Of a stretch of DNA of 64,000 nt, positions 23,236 to 34,483 are shown piece by piece. Source of the DNA: Dastarcus helophoroides (Eukaryota > Arthropoda > Insecta > Coleoptera > Bothrideridae); contig CM053330.1 of NCBI GenBank assembly GCA_028583605.1, positions 26,367,233 through 26,431,232 of the forward strand. Reading direction: 5' to 3'. The notes beneath the pieces were generated by a model. It was given only the letters and a program-made list of their open reading frames with translations, searched no databases and had not been told where the DNA came from. A program made the translations under genes and the position numbers. Positions within the stretch are counted from its first letter, which is position 1; each line of letters starts with the position of its first letter.

Positions 23236-24540
23236 GATAAAAACTACTTATTTTAAATGACAACAACTAACACTATTAAAAAATACAAAAGAAGTTTATG
23301 TGACATGATAAAACTTTCAATGTTGTTGACCAGTGTAATTTGGAAAAATTTCTTGTCAGAAAAACAAAGAAACAATTTTTCTGCCAAGATTTTGTCAGAA
23401 ATAATTTCCAAAATAAATTTTCAATGGAAAAAATATTCTTCAAAAAAAATTTTGAATAATAAATTTGCAGTGACTCTGTTTCCCCCAAATATAAAGAAAA
23501 TAGTTTCCGAATTTTTTTTTTGAAATAAAGTTTTCCTGCAAAGTTCTTTTTCAGTAATAGTTATTTTTCAAATAAATTGTCGAAATGTTTTTCTGAAAAA
23601 TAAAGAAAAACTTTTCAGCAATTGCTTTTTAGAATAAATTCGGAGAAATAAGTTTTTAGAGAAATGTTTTCCAAGAAAAAATGTCCAAGAAATTTATTCT
23701 GAAAAATGTGGACGAAATTTGCAGCGAAGGGATCATTTAAATTATTTTTGAAGAAATAAAAGGTGCTTTTTCCAGAAAAAAACTAGGTTAAATTTTTTCT
23801 AAGGTATTAATAACAAAAAAAATGTTCGCAAGAATTTTTCTGAAAATAGACTTACCAAAGTTTACTTTCAGAAATAAAAATTTTAATGAAGAAGGAAAAC
23901 TTTTTGGTCAATTTTTTTAATTCTGAAAATGTTATTTCCTGAATGCTGTGTTTTTCAGACAAAATATGTAAAAGTATAACAAAAAGAAAACTTTCGAAAT
24001 TTTTATTCCTGAAAAATGAAGAAAATTGATTTTTAAAACTATAATTAACAACAAAGTTTTTTGATTATTTTTTTTAAAGCACAACACATTATAAAATCAA
24101 CCGAATTTTTAATTTATGATATTGCTTCAGCAGTTTTTTTTCAAAAGAAATGTTCCCGAAAATTTAAACAAAAAGGACTTTTTAGCAAATTTTTATTTCC
24201 CAGAAAAATATCTGGGGCATACATTTTCATTGAATGAAGAAAAGAATTTTTAGAATTTTCAAAAATGATTTGTGAAGAAAATAATTTTTAGAAAAGTACC
24301 TTTTTCAGAAATTTCTAGCCAAATTACTTTCCAAAAAATCAAAATTCTAATTGATTTTCTAATGAAATCTAATAGATTTTCTAGAGAATTTTTAGCAAAG
24401 GTTTTCCTCAGTTGAATTTTTTTCTGAAAGCTAAATAAAGAGAAAATAAATTCAAAGGATTGTTTTGTAAAAAACCAAGAAAAGATTTTCGAGTGAAGTT
24501 ATCGTCAGAAATAAGTTCTGAAAAAAAACCCTAGAAACAA
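23236..24540. repeat. Low-complexity array, second part
   Basis: Same texture as 20991-22290: TTTTTCTGAAAAATAAAGAA, AGCGAAG, TTTTCAGAAATAA and long A or T runs. The two parts together form about 2.6 kb split by the block at 22291-23235. The ORF at 23257-23523 and its opposite-strand partner are compositional. Confidence 0.65.
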
Positions 24541-24595
24541 AATATGTTATGATACCAAGAAAGACAAGCTATGTTAAAAAATGACAAAAAATATA

Positions 24596-26304
24596 CAGGG
24601 TGGGCCAAGCTGAACGCTACGATCTCTAAGAACTATAAGATAACATATTTTAAAAGGGTCATCCAGAAAATTGTTACACATCAAAATTGGGATTTTTTAA
24701 ATGGAATACCATGTTACATTTTTAAATTCACCTTTAAATTTAAAGTCAATTTTTATAAAGTTTTTCTATACCTTAGCCTTACCCTTTTTGAGATAATCCA
24801 CTTTTTTTTTAAATACAAGGTTTTTAAAAAGAAAAATTTTTCCCTGAAAGTAAATAATTTTGACTGTGGAATCTTTAAATATTTACTTTGCATACCATTT
24901 ACTAGAAAATGCAGTCTGGACAAGTTCTAAATTTCATACAGGATGTTCCAAGTTCACCGGAACATTTACTTAAACTTCTGATGTCGTTTTCTTTGTTAAT
25001 TTAAATGGAACACGCAGTATCTTTTTGTTTTAAATATTGACAAATTTAATTATCGTTGGTATATAGGTTTTATGTGCCTAAATTTAAGAGTTTAAAAGAT
25101 ATAGCTATTTTCACGAATTGTACTATTTTTTATTATTATCCACAAGAAAACCATTTTAATCAAGGATGGCAGGCTTCGGTACATTATGATAACCGTCATA
25201 TAAGCTAATTTTTTATTTGTTTTATTTTAAGCTAGCTCAATTTACAAATAGTTTTATAAAAAAAAGCAACTACATACTTATTGTTAGTTAAGTATTTAAT
25301 GAAATTACAAATCAAATATCTGACACAAATAAAAAACTATGTTCGACTCTAACATATGTTCAATGAGGAAACTATTTTGTTCTAAACAAAGCCTTATTAT
25401 TTTCTCAAAAGCATTCTTAACATTTGTTAAAACACTTTTGTAAATTGTTTCAAAAAAATTTCGTATTCGATTTTTCATGTCGTTGGGAGTAGTAGGGAAA
25501 ACATTGTATACAATGTTTTTTACATACCCCTATAGGAAAAAGTCCATTGGGGTTGGGTCCGGCGATCTGGGTGGCCAGTTATAAGAACCGCCTCTTCCAA
25601 TACCATTTATTTTGAAATTTCGCATTTAAATATTCCCTTTCGATAATGTGAAAATGAATATATGCCTTGTCTAATTGTATTCACAATTTTTGCCAACTAT
25701 AATCCAATGTTACTTTGGATATCGGATTAAAAGCAGCACAATTCGTTAAAAATGGGTTTTATCTCCCTAATCATTGAACTTAGATATAAGAAATGCATAC
25801 CATCTGAAATCTAATTAAATTTTCTAGTATTTAAAATTAAAAAAATACTGAGTGTTCTATTTAAATTAAGAAAGAATTTCTAGTAAATGTTTGGATAAAT
25901 TTGAAACATTCCATTATAAAGTTAGGTATTTATCCCAACTGCCAACTAAAAATTTGAAACCGCCACTATCAAAATTTTTTACTTTCAGAAGTAAAATATA
26001 CTTTTTAAAAATCTTTTTTTTTTTAAAAAAGCTGATTATCTTAAAAAGGGTAAGGTTTTGGCATAGAAAAGCCTTAATAAAATTGACGTTATTTTTTGCA
26101 CTGAATTTAAAAATAGAAAGAAAAACATAGTGTTTTATTTAAAAAAATATAAATTTTATATGTATCAATTTTCTGGAACACCCTGTCTATTAGAAAATAT
26201 TTTTAACATGTAGATCCTGGCGTCGTACATTTAATTACTTTATTTTTTTAAATATGTTACTCCATAGTTCCCAGAGGCCGTAGCGTTCAGCGTGGCCCAC
26301 CCCG
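24596..26304. mobile_element. Foldback DNA transposon FB1 with arms of about 590 bp
   Basis: The ends are inverted: CAGGGTGGGCCAAGCTGAAC at 24596 and, on the minus strand from 26304, CGGGGTGGGCCACGCTGAAC. Similarity continues inward along both arms: TAACATATTTT, CCAGAAAATTG, TTACCCTTTTTGAGATAATC, GAAAGTAAATAATTTTGA, TTTAAATGGAACACGCAGTA and ACGAATTGT blocks all have inverted partners, out to about 25185 on the left and about 25690 on the right. The flanks are TATA on both sides, fitting a TA target. The loop of about 500 bp carries a transposase remnant. Termini, target and remnant point to the IS630-Tc1-mariner superfamily. The 119-codon ORF at 24571 spans flank and arm and is not a gene. 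Confidence 0.85.
25341..25625 (-). pseudogene. C-terminal remnant of an IS630/Tc1-mariner-type DDE transposase
   Basis: Reading the minus strand from 25625, about 95 codons include GIGRGGSYNWPPRSPDPTP, MDFFL, a stop where the family has W, GYVKNIVYN and IRNFFETIY, ending in an IEHM-like motif. Many insect transposase-like proteins of this superfamily carry W-P-P-R-S-P-D-L-T-P-L-D-F-F-L-W-G around the last catalytic acidic residue. Here that region is present with LW-G changed to L-stop-G. The N-terminal part with the DNA-binding domain and the first two catalytic residues is missing. It sits in the loop of FB1, so it is probably the decayed transposase of that element or of the ancestor from which FB1 was derived. 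Confidence 0.8.
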
Positions 26305-27404
26305 TTATAGGTTGCTTTAAAAAAATCAACATGTCTCCATAGCGACAAAAGTTGAAAACATAAAAAACGTTAAGGTTAGTATAGTATCCGTTATTAATAA
26401 CCATTCAAGTTTTATAAAAGTCATTTTTCTCTAAAACATATGATTCAAAATTTAAAGGCAATATTCCATACTTTTTGGACACATCATATTTATTAAATTT
26501 CTACAAAATTAATTGTTTTATATTGCATTTTCTTTTTGTTTAAGTTTTTCAATTTCAGTTTATATTTAAAATCCAGCAGATCCAACAGCTTTATTCTCAT
26601 AGTTCCTTTTACTGCTGAGGTTACTGCTGCATACTTTCTTATGGAGCTTTGGTAAGGCCATAATTTTTGTTCGCTAAAAGCGGTCGTCCTTATATATGGA
26701 GTTCGTTACATTCAAAGTTGTTACATTTTTTATAAAAATATTATTTGATCAATTTTTTTTCATGTAAAATACATTGTTGAACGAACGAATAAAAATTGGT
26801 TGAACTGATAACTTTTAGTTTAGTTTAGTGATAGTTGAATTAATTGGAAAGCCCCTAGAATAAGGGAGATCATGTGACTTTTTTTGGCGGTTCCCTAATC
26901 TGAACCAGCGGCAGGAACACAGCTGGAGACAACTTGGAGATTAACCAAGATTGATTGCAGAGGATATTGTAATGGAAATATAAATCGTATTTGTCTTATA
27001 AATAACCTTCTCACCCCTACGACTTAATCCACGCGCTTACATGATGAACTTCTTTCAATCTTGCACCTTTCAGTTAACCCTGTTCCCAAATGAAAAGCGA
27101 TTTGGAAAAAAAACTTTCACTGCACATAAATTAACAGAGTATTACGAATAATCACACAAATGGATAATATTCGAAGCCTTCGTTTTCATATATGCTAGGT
27201 ACAGAATTTAAAGGCTGTAAAATTTGGCTAATTTTTAGGTGATTTTAAATGGTTATAACTAATTTAAAATCATCGACCAAAATTTTATTTTTAATTTTTG
27301 CTTACGTTTAAAAAAAAAGTTCACGGACTTCAGTCCGTGAGTCCGTAAAATTTTCCAATAATTCCACTATAAAACCATTCTAACCTATTTAAGCTTTTTT
27401 ATTT
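26305..27404. other. Flank of FB1 and AT-rich sequence without a gene
   Basis: 26305-26450 continues the repeat into which FB1 inserted (AACATGTCTCCATAGCGACA), paired with 24540-24595 on the other side. The rest is AT-rich with no ORF or repeat structure that I could define; near 27315-27345 there is a short inverted motif CACGGACT...AGTCCGTG. Confidence 0.4.
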
Positions 27405-27790
27405 TGACTAGCTTCCGAGACCCTTACGGTGATTTTTCGCTCAGTTATAGTCGTTCAAAATAAAAAAGTCATTTTTGACTTCGTACAGAAAATAAAAATA
27501 GGATTATTAAAACAGCAATTTTTTTGATAACAGAAAATTGTTAGTATGAGAAAGTTGATTAAAAAAGATGTAAAACAAATTGGTAATTGGGAATATTCTC
27601 TTGTTATAACTTATAATTTTTAGATTAAAAGTAGTGACTAACTTTTCAAAATCAAAGTATTCCAAAAAAAGACCCTCAAAATTTTAAAACGCAACAATTT
27701 TTTTTCTCCCTGTGCTCGGAATGATTGTATTTGGCGTTTTTGCTTAAAACCAATTTAACAATGAATTTTCCGCTTTTTATTTATTTTTTT
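27405..27790 (+). repeat. Dispersed repeat, copy 1 of 3
   Basis: Shares a series of blocks in order with 45890-46190: TTTTTCGCTCAGTTATAGTC, GTTCAAAATAAAAAAGTC, TTTTCAAAATCAAAG and TGCTCGGAATGATTG. A third copy lies reversed at 53480-53745. No coding content or termini were recognised, so class is unknown. Confidence 0.6.
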
Positions 27791-27929
27791 TTGTGGTCAG
27801 TATTATTTTTCATCTACAACTCGCAAATTCCTAGAAATATGTTAAAATTTAAAAGCCTGATATCCTCTATTTAATGAAATAGAAGGGCGGTCTCTTAATT
27901 TGCATATTCAAAGGCGGTAATTTTAAATC

Positions 27930-28390
27930 CTGAATCTGCTGGTGTACAGCGAGAAGCCGCCGCTGCCGCCGCCGCGGTCCAGATAATGACGTCTATTTAA
28001 TAGGAATGCGACGAGTGCACGTTATCAAAACTCCGGGACGATAGGACGTACCCGGTACGAATGTAGTAATCCGGGGCTTTATAGAGATGAGCAATTAGGC
28101 GAAGTACATTACTGCAGTCTCATGTGTGAGGGCGCCACTCGTCGATTACTTGGCCGGGGATGGCGTCGTCGCCAGATGGGACTAATTACAAACTTAGACC
28201 TCGCTTCCTGTCCCTCGGCCCCCTCGGGGCCGAGTACAGGGTAATTACAACCGAGAGATAGGGTTGCCCCGTTCCCGTATACTTCCACTTGGTGCGTGCG
28301 AGTTACGAACGATCTCCCCGTGACTGATTTATTTTCCAGGAGACGGGAGAAGCGACGGGGAGAAGATCAATCTGCCTTCTAATAAATTAG
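27930..28390. promoter_or_regulatory. CpG-rich island with a strong hairpin; possible regulatory element
   Basis: The sharpest GC rise in the window: GCCGCCGCTGCCGCCGCCGC near 27957, then GGGACGATAGGACGTACCCG, GATGGCGTCGTCGCCAG and others. A perfect 9-bp stem CTCGGCCCC/GGGGCCGAG with a 3-base loop lies at 28214-28234, extended by CCTGT/ACAGG at 28207-28211 and 28236-28240. Several TAATTACA homeodomain-like words occur nearby (28178, 28241). No long ORF, splice context or TATA box was convincing. A conserved enhancer or an unannotated promoter is possible. Confidence 0.35.
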
Positions 28391-29270
28391 GTGAAATTCA
28401 AAGATCTATTTCAATTAGAGCGAGTGCAAAAGCGATGCAAGCCAAATGGCAGCCACGACACCTTCCAGAGAAAGCAACTTCAGAAATAGAAAATATTCAA
28501 ACACATATGGACAATTATTTATATTTTAAGAATATTGTTCATGATTCATAATTCTAAAAAATTATTCATTTCGAACAATTTAACAAAGTCGGTGTTTAAT
28601 GACAATTATTTATATACAAACGGATAGATAAAATTAAATTGGGAGCCCCAACCCAAATTTAATTCCTGCAAAATACTTCCAAAAATAGCTCAAGTTAAAA
28701 TGTCTTGACTTAACATTTTACCTGGAGAGTGTTATATATAGATTTTTGTCAAAAACGAAAACGAATTGCGTCGTATCTTTTTACTTTGCTGTTATTAGGA
28801 ACCTAACCTATCACATGTATCAAAGTTATAATGATTCTTGATTCTCAGGTTTAACTAGTCTCCAATTAGGCTAAATAGCTTTTTAATATAAATTGGACTA
28901 TGTATTTAACAAATAATTATACATCATTTGGTCCTACTTTCAAAAAGTTTCATGCCTGTTTATCCTTTTGTATGGGTTTTCCTCAGTATGAATTTTTGGT
29001 GATACTTGTTTTTACAGTAAATTTGCTTATAACTTTTTAAACAAAAAAGATACCAAATTTTTGTAATTCCAAATGTATTCAGAAAAATTAGCTCTTTTCA
29101 AATATAAAAATATATGGGCAATGACCTCATTGCTTTAGTTTTCAAAAAAAGATCTTACTCAATCCAATTTAAAAACCTTTTTTTAGATTTCTTATAATAG
29201 AGCTGGGACATTGAGTTTCGCTCACCCTATACATTTACACTCCTGAAGAATTTAGGTAGAGATATATATA
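28391..29270. other. AT-rich sequence with one solo transposon end
   Basis: No gene. At the right edge, 29195-29232 on the minus strand begins TATAGGGTGAGCGAAACTCA, which looks like one terminus of another element of the CAGGGTG-ended group; no inverted partner was found upstream. It abuts the foldback element starting at 29271. Confidence 0.4.
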
Positions 29271-31066
29271 CAGGGTCCGCCATTAGTGCGTGGACGGAAG
29301 ATAGCTCCTAAGCCTGAGAAGATATCAAAATAAAATTTTGTCCAGTGGTGAACATCTATAGGTAGCACATTTTAAAATTATTTTTATTTTATTGTACCAA
29401 TCATATACAGGGTGTTGATATAAACTTACTTTTTTTTAATAGAACACTTTGTATATTTTTACATATTTAGATAGCCCTATAAAAATGCGACAAAATAATA
29501 TAAAATTTATGGGGGTTTTGATGGGTTCTTTTCCTAAAAGAGGATCATAAATCCGGAAACAGGACTCCAGCGCAACCATTTGTAAACACTCAGTATGATG
29601 TATTATTAACCAATTTGCAACACAAACAGTCATTGATAGTCTTTTAATTTTTATAAACCTTTACAATGTTGTTTTATATTTTTTAGTTATACAGAGTGAT
29701 GGAGGTTTTCAAATCCAAGAATTACTAAAAAATGTTAAATAGAAGGGCCTATTTTTATTCCCTAATATGAATAGAAGATAAAATTACCTTTCTAATAATA
29801 CCAATTACGTAGAGTTTCTTTTGACAGCTTCCATGCAAATTAACTTTCAAATTATTTTTTTTTAATTTTTAAGTTTTTGGCAAACACAACTAGGATTATT
29901 TGTAATTATTACTAATTAAATCAATAGATAGTATTATTAACTTTTAAACAAATTGTTAACATTTGTAAATAATAATCGAAACTGAGCAGATATTTAGCTG
30001 GGTGCCCGAAAAATTGAGAATTAAAAAGACGTATTTTATAGGATAGTTTACATAAAAACTTTCAAAAGTCTGAAGAGATATTAAAATAAATTTTTTTTCA
30101 GTAACGTACATCTGTAGGGGGCACATTTTAAAATTATTTTTATTTTATTACACTGATCTTATACAGAGTGTTGACATAAAATAGGTTTCTTTAAATAGAA
30201 CACCCTGTATATTTTTGCATATTTAAATAGCCGCATAAAAATGCAACAAAATAATATCAAATTGATGAGGGTTTTGATGAGTTATTTTCCTAGTAGAGGC
30301 TCCTAAATCCGAAAACAGGTCTCCGATGCAGCCATTTGTTAACACTCTGTATGATGTATTACTGACCAATTTGCGACATAAGCAATCATTAATACTCTTA
30401 AGTTTTCATAAACCACAAGAATGTTGTCGCATATTCTTTAGTTATGCAGAGTGATCCAGGTTTGCAAATCTAATAATGACTTAAAAATTTTAAATGAAAA
30501 ATTCATTTGCATAAAAATTATCAAATGTAACCCCACATAATGTAGTATTGTTGGAAGGCTAATTTTATCTTCTTTTCTTATTAGGTAATAAAAATAGGGC
30601 ATTCTATTTAAAATTTTCTAGTAATTTTTGGATTTTCAAACCTCGCTCACTCTGTATAAGTAAAAAACATAAGACAACATGTTTATGGTTTATGGAAACT
30701 TAAAGACTACCAATGATTGTTTTTGTTGCAAACTGGCCAATACTACATCATTCTGAGTGTTTACAAATGACTGCATCAGAGTCCTGTCTCCGGATTTATG
30801 ATCTCTATTAGGAAAACGACCCATCAAACCCCTCATAGACCCTATATTATTTTGCTGCATTTTTATAGGGCTATCCAAATGTGTAAAAATATACAGGGTG
30901 TTCTATTTAAATAAAAGTAAGTTTACATCAACATTCTGTATATGATCGGTACAATAAAATAAAAATAATTTTAAAATGTGCTCCCTACAGATGTACGCCA
31001 ATTTCATTTTGATGTCTTCCCAGGTTTAGGAGCTATTCTCCGTCCACGCACTAATGGCGGACCCTG
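29271..31066. mobile_element. Foldback DNA transposon FB2, three arm copies
   Basis: Ends CAGGGTCCGCCATTAGTGCG at 29271 and its inverse ending at 31066, with TA on both outer sides (29269-29270 and 31067-31068). The left arm (29271-29866) and right arm (30490-31066) are inverted copies sharing ATAGCTCCTAA, CACATTTTAAAATTATTTTT, ACAGGGTGTT, AATAGCCCTATAAAAATGC and AATCCGGAAACAGGACTC blocks. A third copy lacking the outer terminus lies in direct orientation to the left arm at about 30000-30480. Short ORFs (29436-29633, 30690-30878) lie inside arms and mirror each other. No transposase was seen, so it must be non-autonomous. Confidence 0.88.
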
Positions 31067-33470
31067 TACGTAAGCAATAAAATAGAAATTTAATCCATCA
31101 CAATAACAATAAGAACCTTCAAGCATTTTTCGAGAAAAGTAATTTAACAAAAATTACTCGTATGACCCACCCAATCCCCTTTTAGATTTTGCCATAAGAG
31201 CAAGAAATAATTTTAATTATTTATATAACAATTAAATATCCTACAAACTGGCCTCGAAAAAGTGAACAAAAAATTTTTCAAATGTTCTCAGAATTTCGAC
31301 CTGTTTTGGAACGTTTTTTAATTAGATTTTCTGTCAAATTCGAAGTATTTCTATATATTTTACTTTCTTCTCAAAAATCCAGAGTTTAAAAATTTGATTT
31401 TTACTTTAAACTCACAAACATTTTCTTAAAATTTTGACTCTTTTTAGAAATCTGGAAGTTTAGCGGAAATTTTTATAAAAAATGTCATATCAAAATTCTA
31501 AACTTTTGGAATTTTGAATTTTAATTTGAAATGTTTAGAAAAGTCTTCATCTAGAGTGCACAAAGTTGTTTGGAAAAAGTTTAAATACGAACTAGTTTAA
31601 ATAAAATAAAAACAAACTGAGTTTATTAACATTTCTCTAAATATCAACCTTTTTAAAAAATTTTAACTTCGGAAGTCAACATTTTTGGTTTTTTAAACTC
31701 GACATACTAATAATATGTTGATATTTAAATTACTATCTACATCTCGAGAAAAAAAGGCATAATGTCTAGGAAGAAAGGTTTAAAGTCAAAATTTAAAAAA
31801 AAAAGAAAAACTATAAACATTGCAAAGCAAGTTTAAATTACGACTTTTCAATAAAAATATCTAAGCGAAAAGATTAAATTTATTCAGAAAAACTATTAAA
31901 TTTCAACATTTATTTTGGAGCAAAATTTAGAGAAGAAACTTTGAGGTTCCTTGCAACTTTTACTGTTTTTTAAAAATCCCCAGTGAATTTTTTTAAGGGT
32001 TTAAAAGTCAAAAGAGAAAAGCAGTATATTTTAAAGAACTCTGACTTTTTAAACCATAGCCAATGTTAATGTTTTTAAAGAAAAAACTTAAGTTATTGAA
32101 CCAATTTTTTTAAATTTCGACTTTAATCTTGGCATTTTTAAACTCGAAAAGTTAAAAAAAAATTTTAAATCAAGTTTTTCGCAAAATATGAGTTAAAGTC
32201 GAAATGTTGTACGTATAAAATAGTCAAAGTTTGGTAACTAACATAAAAATTTCGGTATTGAATCTGAAACGTCAAACTTTTTTTCGAAGTTTTTACCTGT
32301 AAGTCCAAATTTTGAGATAAAAATTCGAATTTTCGGAATCGAAATCGAAATAGAAAAAAAATCAACCTCATAATAGGAAAATTTTGACTTTTTTTATTAT
32401 AAGGCTAAAGTTTTAGAAAAAAAATTTAAACTTTCACTTGAACTGGTTTAAGCTATAAAAAAAATTCTGAATTTTCCAATTTAAAATTTTTCGGATTTTG
32501 TGTAAAAGTCTATCAAAGAATCGACATTTTAGACAAAATTTGCTGAAGCAATTCCTAGAAAAAAAAATTTTAATGTCTTCCCAAACTGTGGCTTTATAAG
32601 AGATTTTGAATTTTTAGTAAAGAGTCAAAATTTTACTCAAATAACTTAAGTAATTGTAAAAATATTATCATAAAATTCAAGTTGTTCTATAAATTTCGTG
32701 TTAAATTTTGAAAGATCGAAGTTTATTTTGAAAATTAAATTTTTTAATTGAATTTTTTCTCAAAATGGCAGCTTAAGCTTAATTTTTGAAAATGCAAAAT
32801 TCTACATTGTTTTTATAAAACTTAAAACGTAAGATCAAAATTTTAAATTATTTTAAAAGAAATCTTAAAAATTCAAGCTTAACCTTGACATGTCGGATTT
32901 TTTCTCGAAATTTCAACTTTAATTTCAAAATTTTGATTTTTTTTGGAAAGTGTAAGTGTTAAACGAAATTTCAAATTTGGTAATCAAAATGTAGGGAAAA
33001 AATTAGAGAATAAACTCAAAATTTTAAGAATTTATTCATTTGGAAATATTATACTTCCTCTGAATATCCCAAGTATAATCTAAAATTTAATTTTTTCTTA
33101 AAATTTCGTGTGAAAACTTCTTAATTTTGACACGGTTTCTCAAGATTTCGCCCTGAAAAATCTAACTTGTAATTTTGGTCTTTTAGTGTCAAAAGTTTTA
33201 CTTTAATATTGAATATTTAACATTTAATTTGTAATTGGGAGTAAAATAATGTTCAAAATGGGCAAGAAATGTTTTTCTTCTTAATTGCGGTTTTTACTTT
33301 CTAATACTGTTTTTTATAGTATTTTACCTTTTTAATGCCTTTTTTAGCCGTTCGTTTTTGCCTAATTTAACATTTTGCTCACATTTTTACCTTATTTAAT
33401 TGTGCCTAAAATCCGTCTCAAAAATCGTTCAAGAATTACGGTTTGTAACGTGATTCTATAATACGAGGGT
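31067..33470. repeat. Degenerate AAATTTCGACTTTTT array (T-strand orientation)
   Basis: From about 31200 the plus strand repeats variants of AATTTCGACTTTTT, TCTCAAAATTT and AAGTTTAAA about every 16-25 bp. Units are too diverged for a fixed consensus, but the word set is the same as in the arrays at 43500, 55960 and 62090, and its reverse complement fills 36180-39270. The ORF at 32165-32371 is compositional. Confidence 0.65.
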
Positions 33471-33473
33471 AAA

Positions 33474-34481
33474 TCAAATATGAACCCGAATTTGTTTTTA
33501 AAAATTTATTGGTACATGATACATTTATGAAAGTTATTAAATATTTATTATTATTATTTAATCTCCTGATTTTGTTTATGCACTTTTCCCAATGGATTGG
33601 AAGTTTTTTAATGCCATCATCATAAAAAGAACGGAGGCGTGTTTGTAGTCAATTGCACACAAATGTCTCAACAGCAGCATCCTCATGGAATCGCTCACCT
33701 CCTAGAGCTTCTTTCAGTAACCCAAACATACGACAATCGCATGGTGATAAGTCGGGACTATAAGGAAGGTATTCTAATGTTGACCAATGCATTTCCTTTA
33801 ATTTTTGATGTGTCAGATTGGCTGAATGTCGTGAAGCAAAATCACATTTCTGACCGAAAATTCACGTTTTGCTTCATCCGGTAGGTAGCAGTAGTTTTTT
33901 TTTTGATGAGGAGGGGAAACCCTCATGGGCTCCCATTCACGTGGATGGGGAGTGTGAGACTCTTACTGATTAAAACCCCTCTTCAGAGACTGGTTCCTCT
34001 TCGAAACTACCCGTCGAGGTATCACTTCAAAGAGGACCTTCTTTGGATAGTTACTTTTTTCTTTTATCTTCTTTGCTCCATGTTTTTCTGTTTTTTAGGT
34101 ATTATCTTTTAAAATCCCAAAACGCTGTCGCAAGAACCGACGACGGGCATGCGATTCATTTTCAACTTGAGTTCGTCCTTCCAAAAATGTTTTATGCCAT
34201 TTATACACTTGAGTTTTCTTTAAACAAATATCCCCAAACGGTGCTTCTTGTCTACGAAGAATTTTGGCGGGCTTTACACCTTCAATGACACGAAATTTAA
34301 TAATAATGCGCTGCGCAACGTGCAGATGAACCTCTTACTCACTCATTGCCTTTACAACTGACGAACGGCGAGAACGGAATTCGCTTGAGCGCAGGAAGTC
34401 ACGTGATAACCCCACCTAACATGTCCCGACGCCCTCATGGCAACATGATAGAAATTCCAGTTCATATTTGATTTACCCTCG
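33474..34481 (-). mobile_element. mariner copy 2, internally deleted, with foreign insert
   Basis: The terminal inverted repeats CGAGGGTAAATCAAATATGA (33474) and its inverse ending at 34481 are flanked by TA dinucleotides (33472-33473, 34482-34483), the mariner target duplication. Read on the minus strand it parallels copy 1: a start region with AAGCCCGCCAAAATTCTTCG and AAACTCAAGTGTATAAATGG, then a jump after CCCGTCGTCGG that removes about 390 bp, then the C-terminal part with CATGCGATTGTCGTATG where the last catalytic block lies. An insert of about 210 bp sits at 33893-34105. No frame can make a transposase. The plus-strand ORFs here are shadows. Confidence 0.88.
33893..34105 (-). mobile_element. 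Short SINE-like insertion inside mariner copy 2
   Basis: Compared with mariner copy 1, this segment is extra and replaces about 50 bp. On the minus strand it ends in CCCTCCTCATC followed by an A-run (plus strand T-run at 33895-33904), like the 3' tail of a SINE. The body contains AGTAAGAGTCTCACACTCCC and the GGGTTTCCCC region. No tRNA-like head or A/B boxes were convincingly found, so SINE is a tentative label. Confidence 0.45.
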
Positions 34482-34483
34482 TA

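Noticed and set aside
24571..24930. 119-codon ORF at the left arm of FB1
   Set aside because: It starts in the flank and runs through the inverted arm; lysine/phenylalanine-rich and without transposase motifs.
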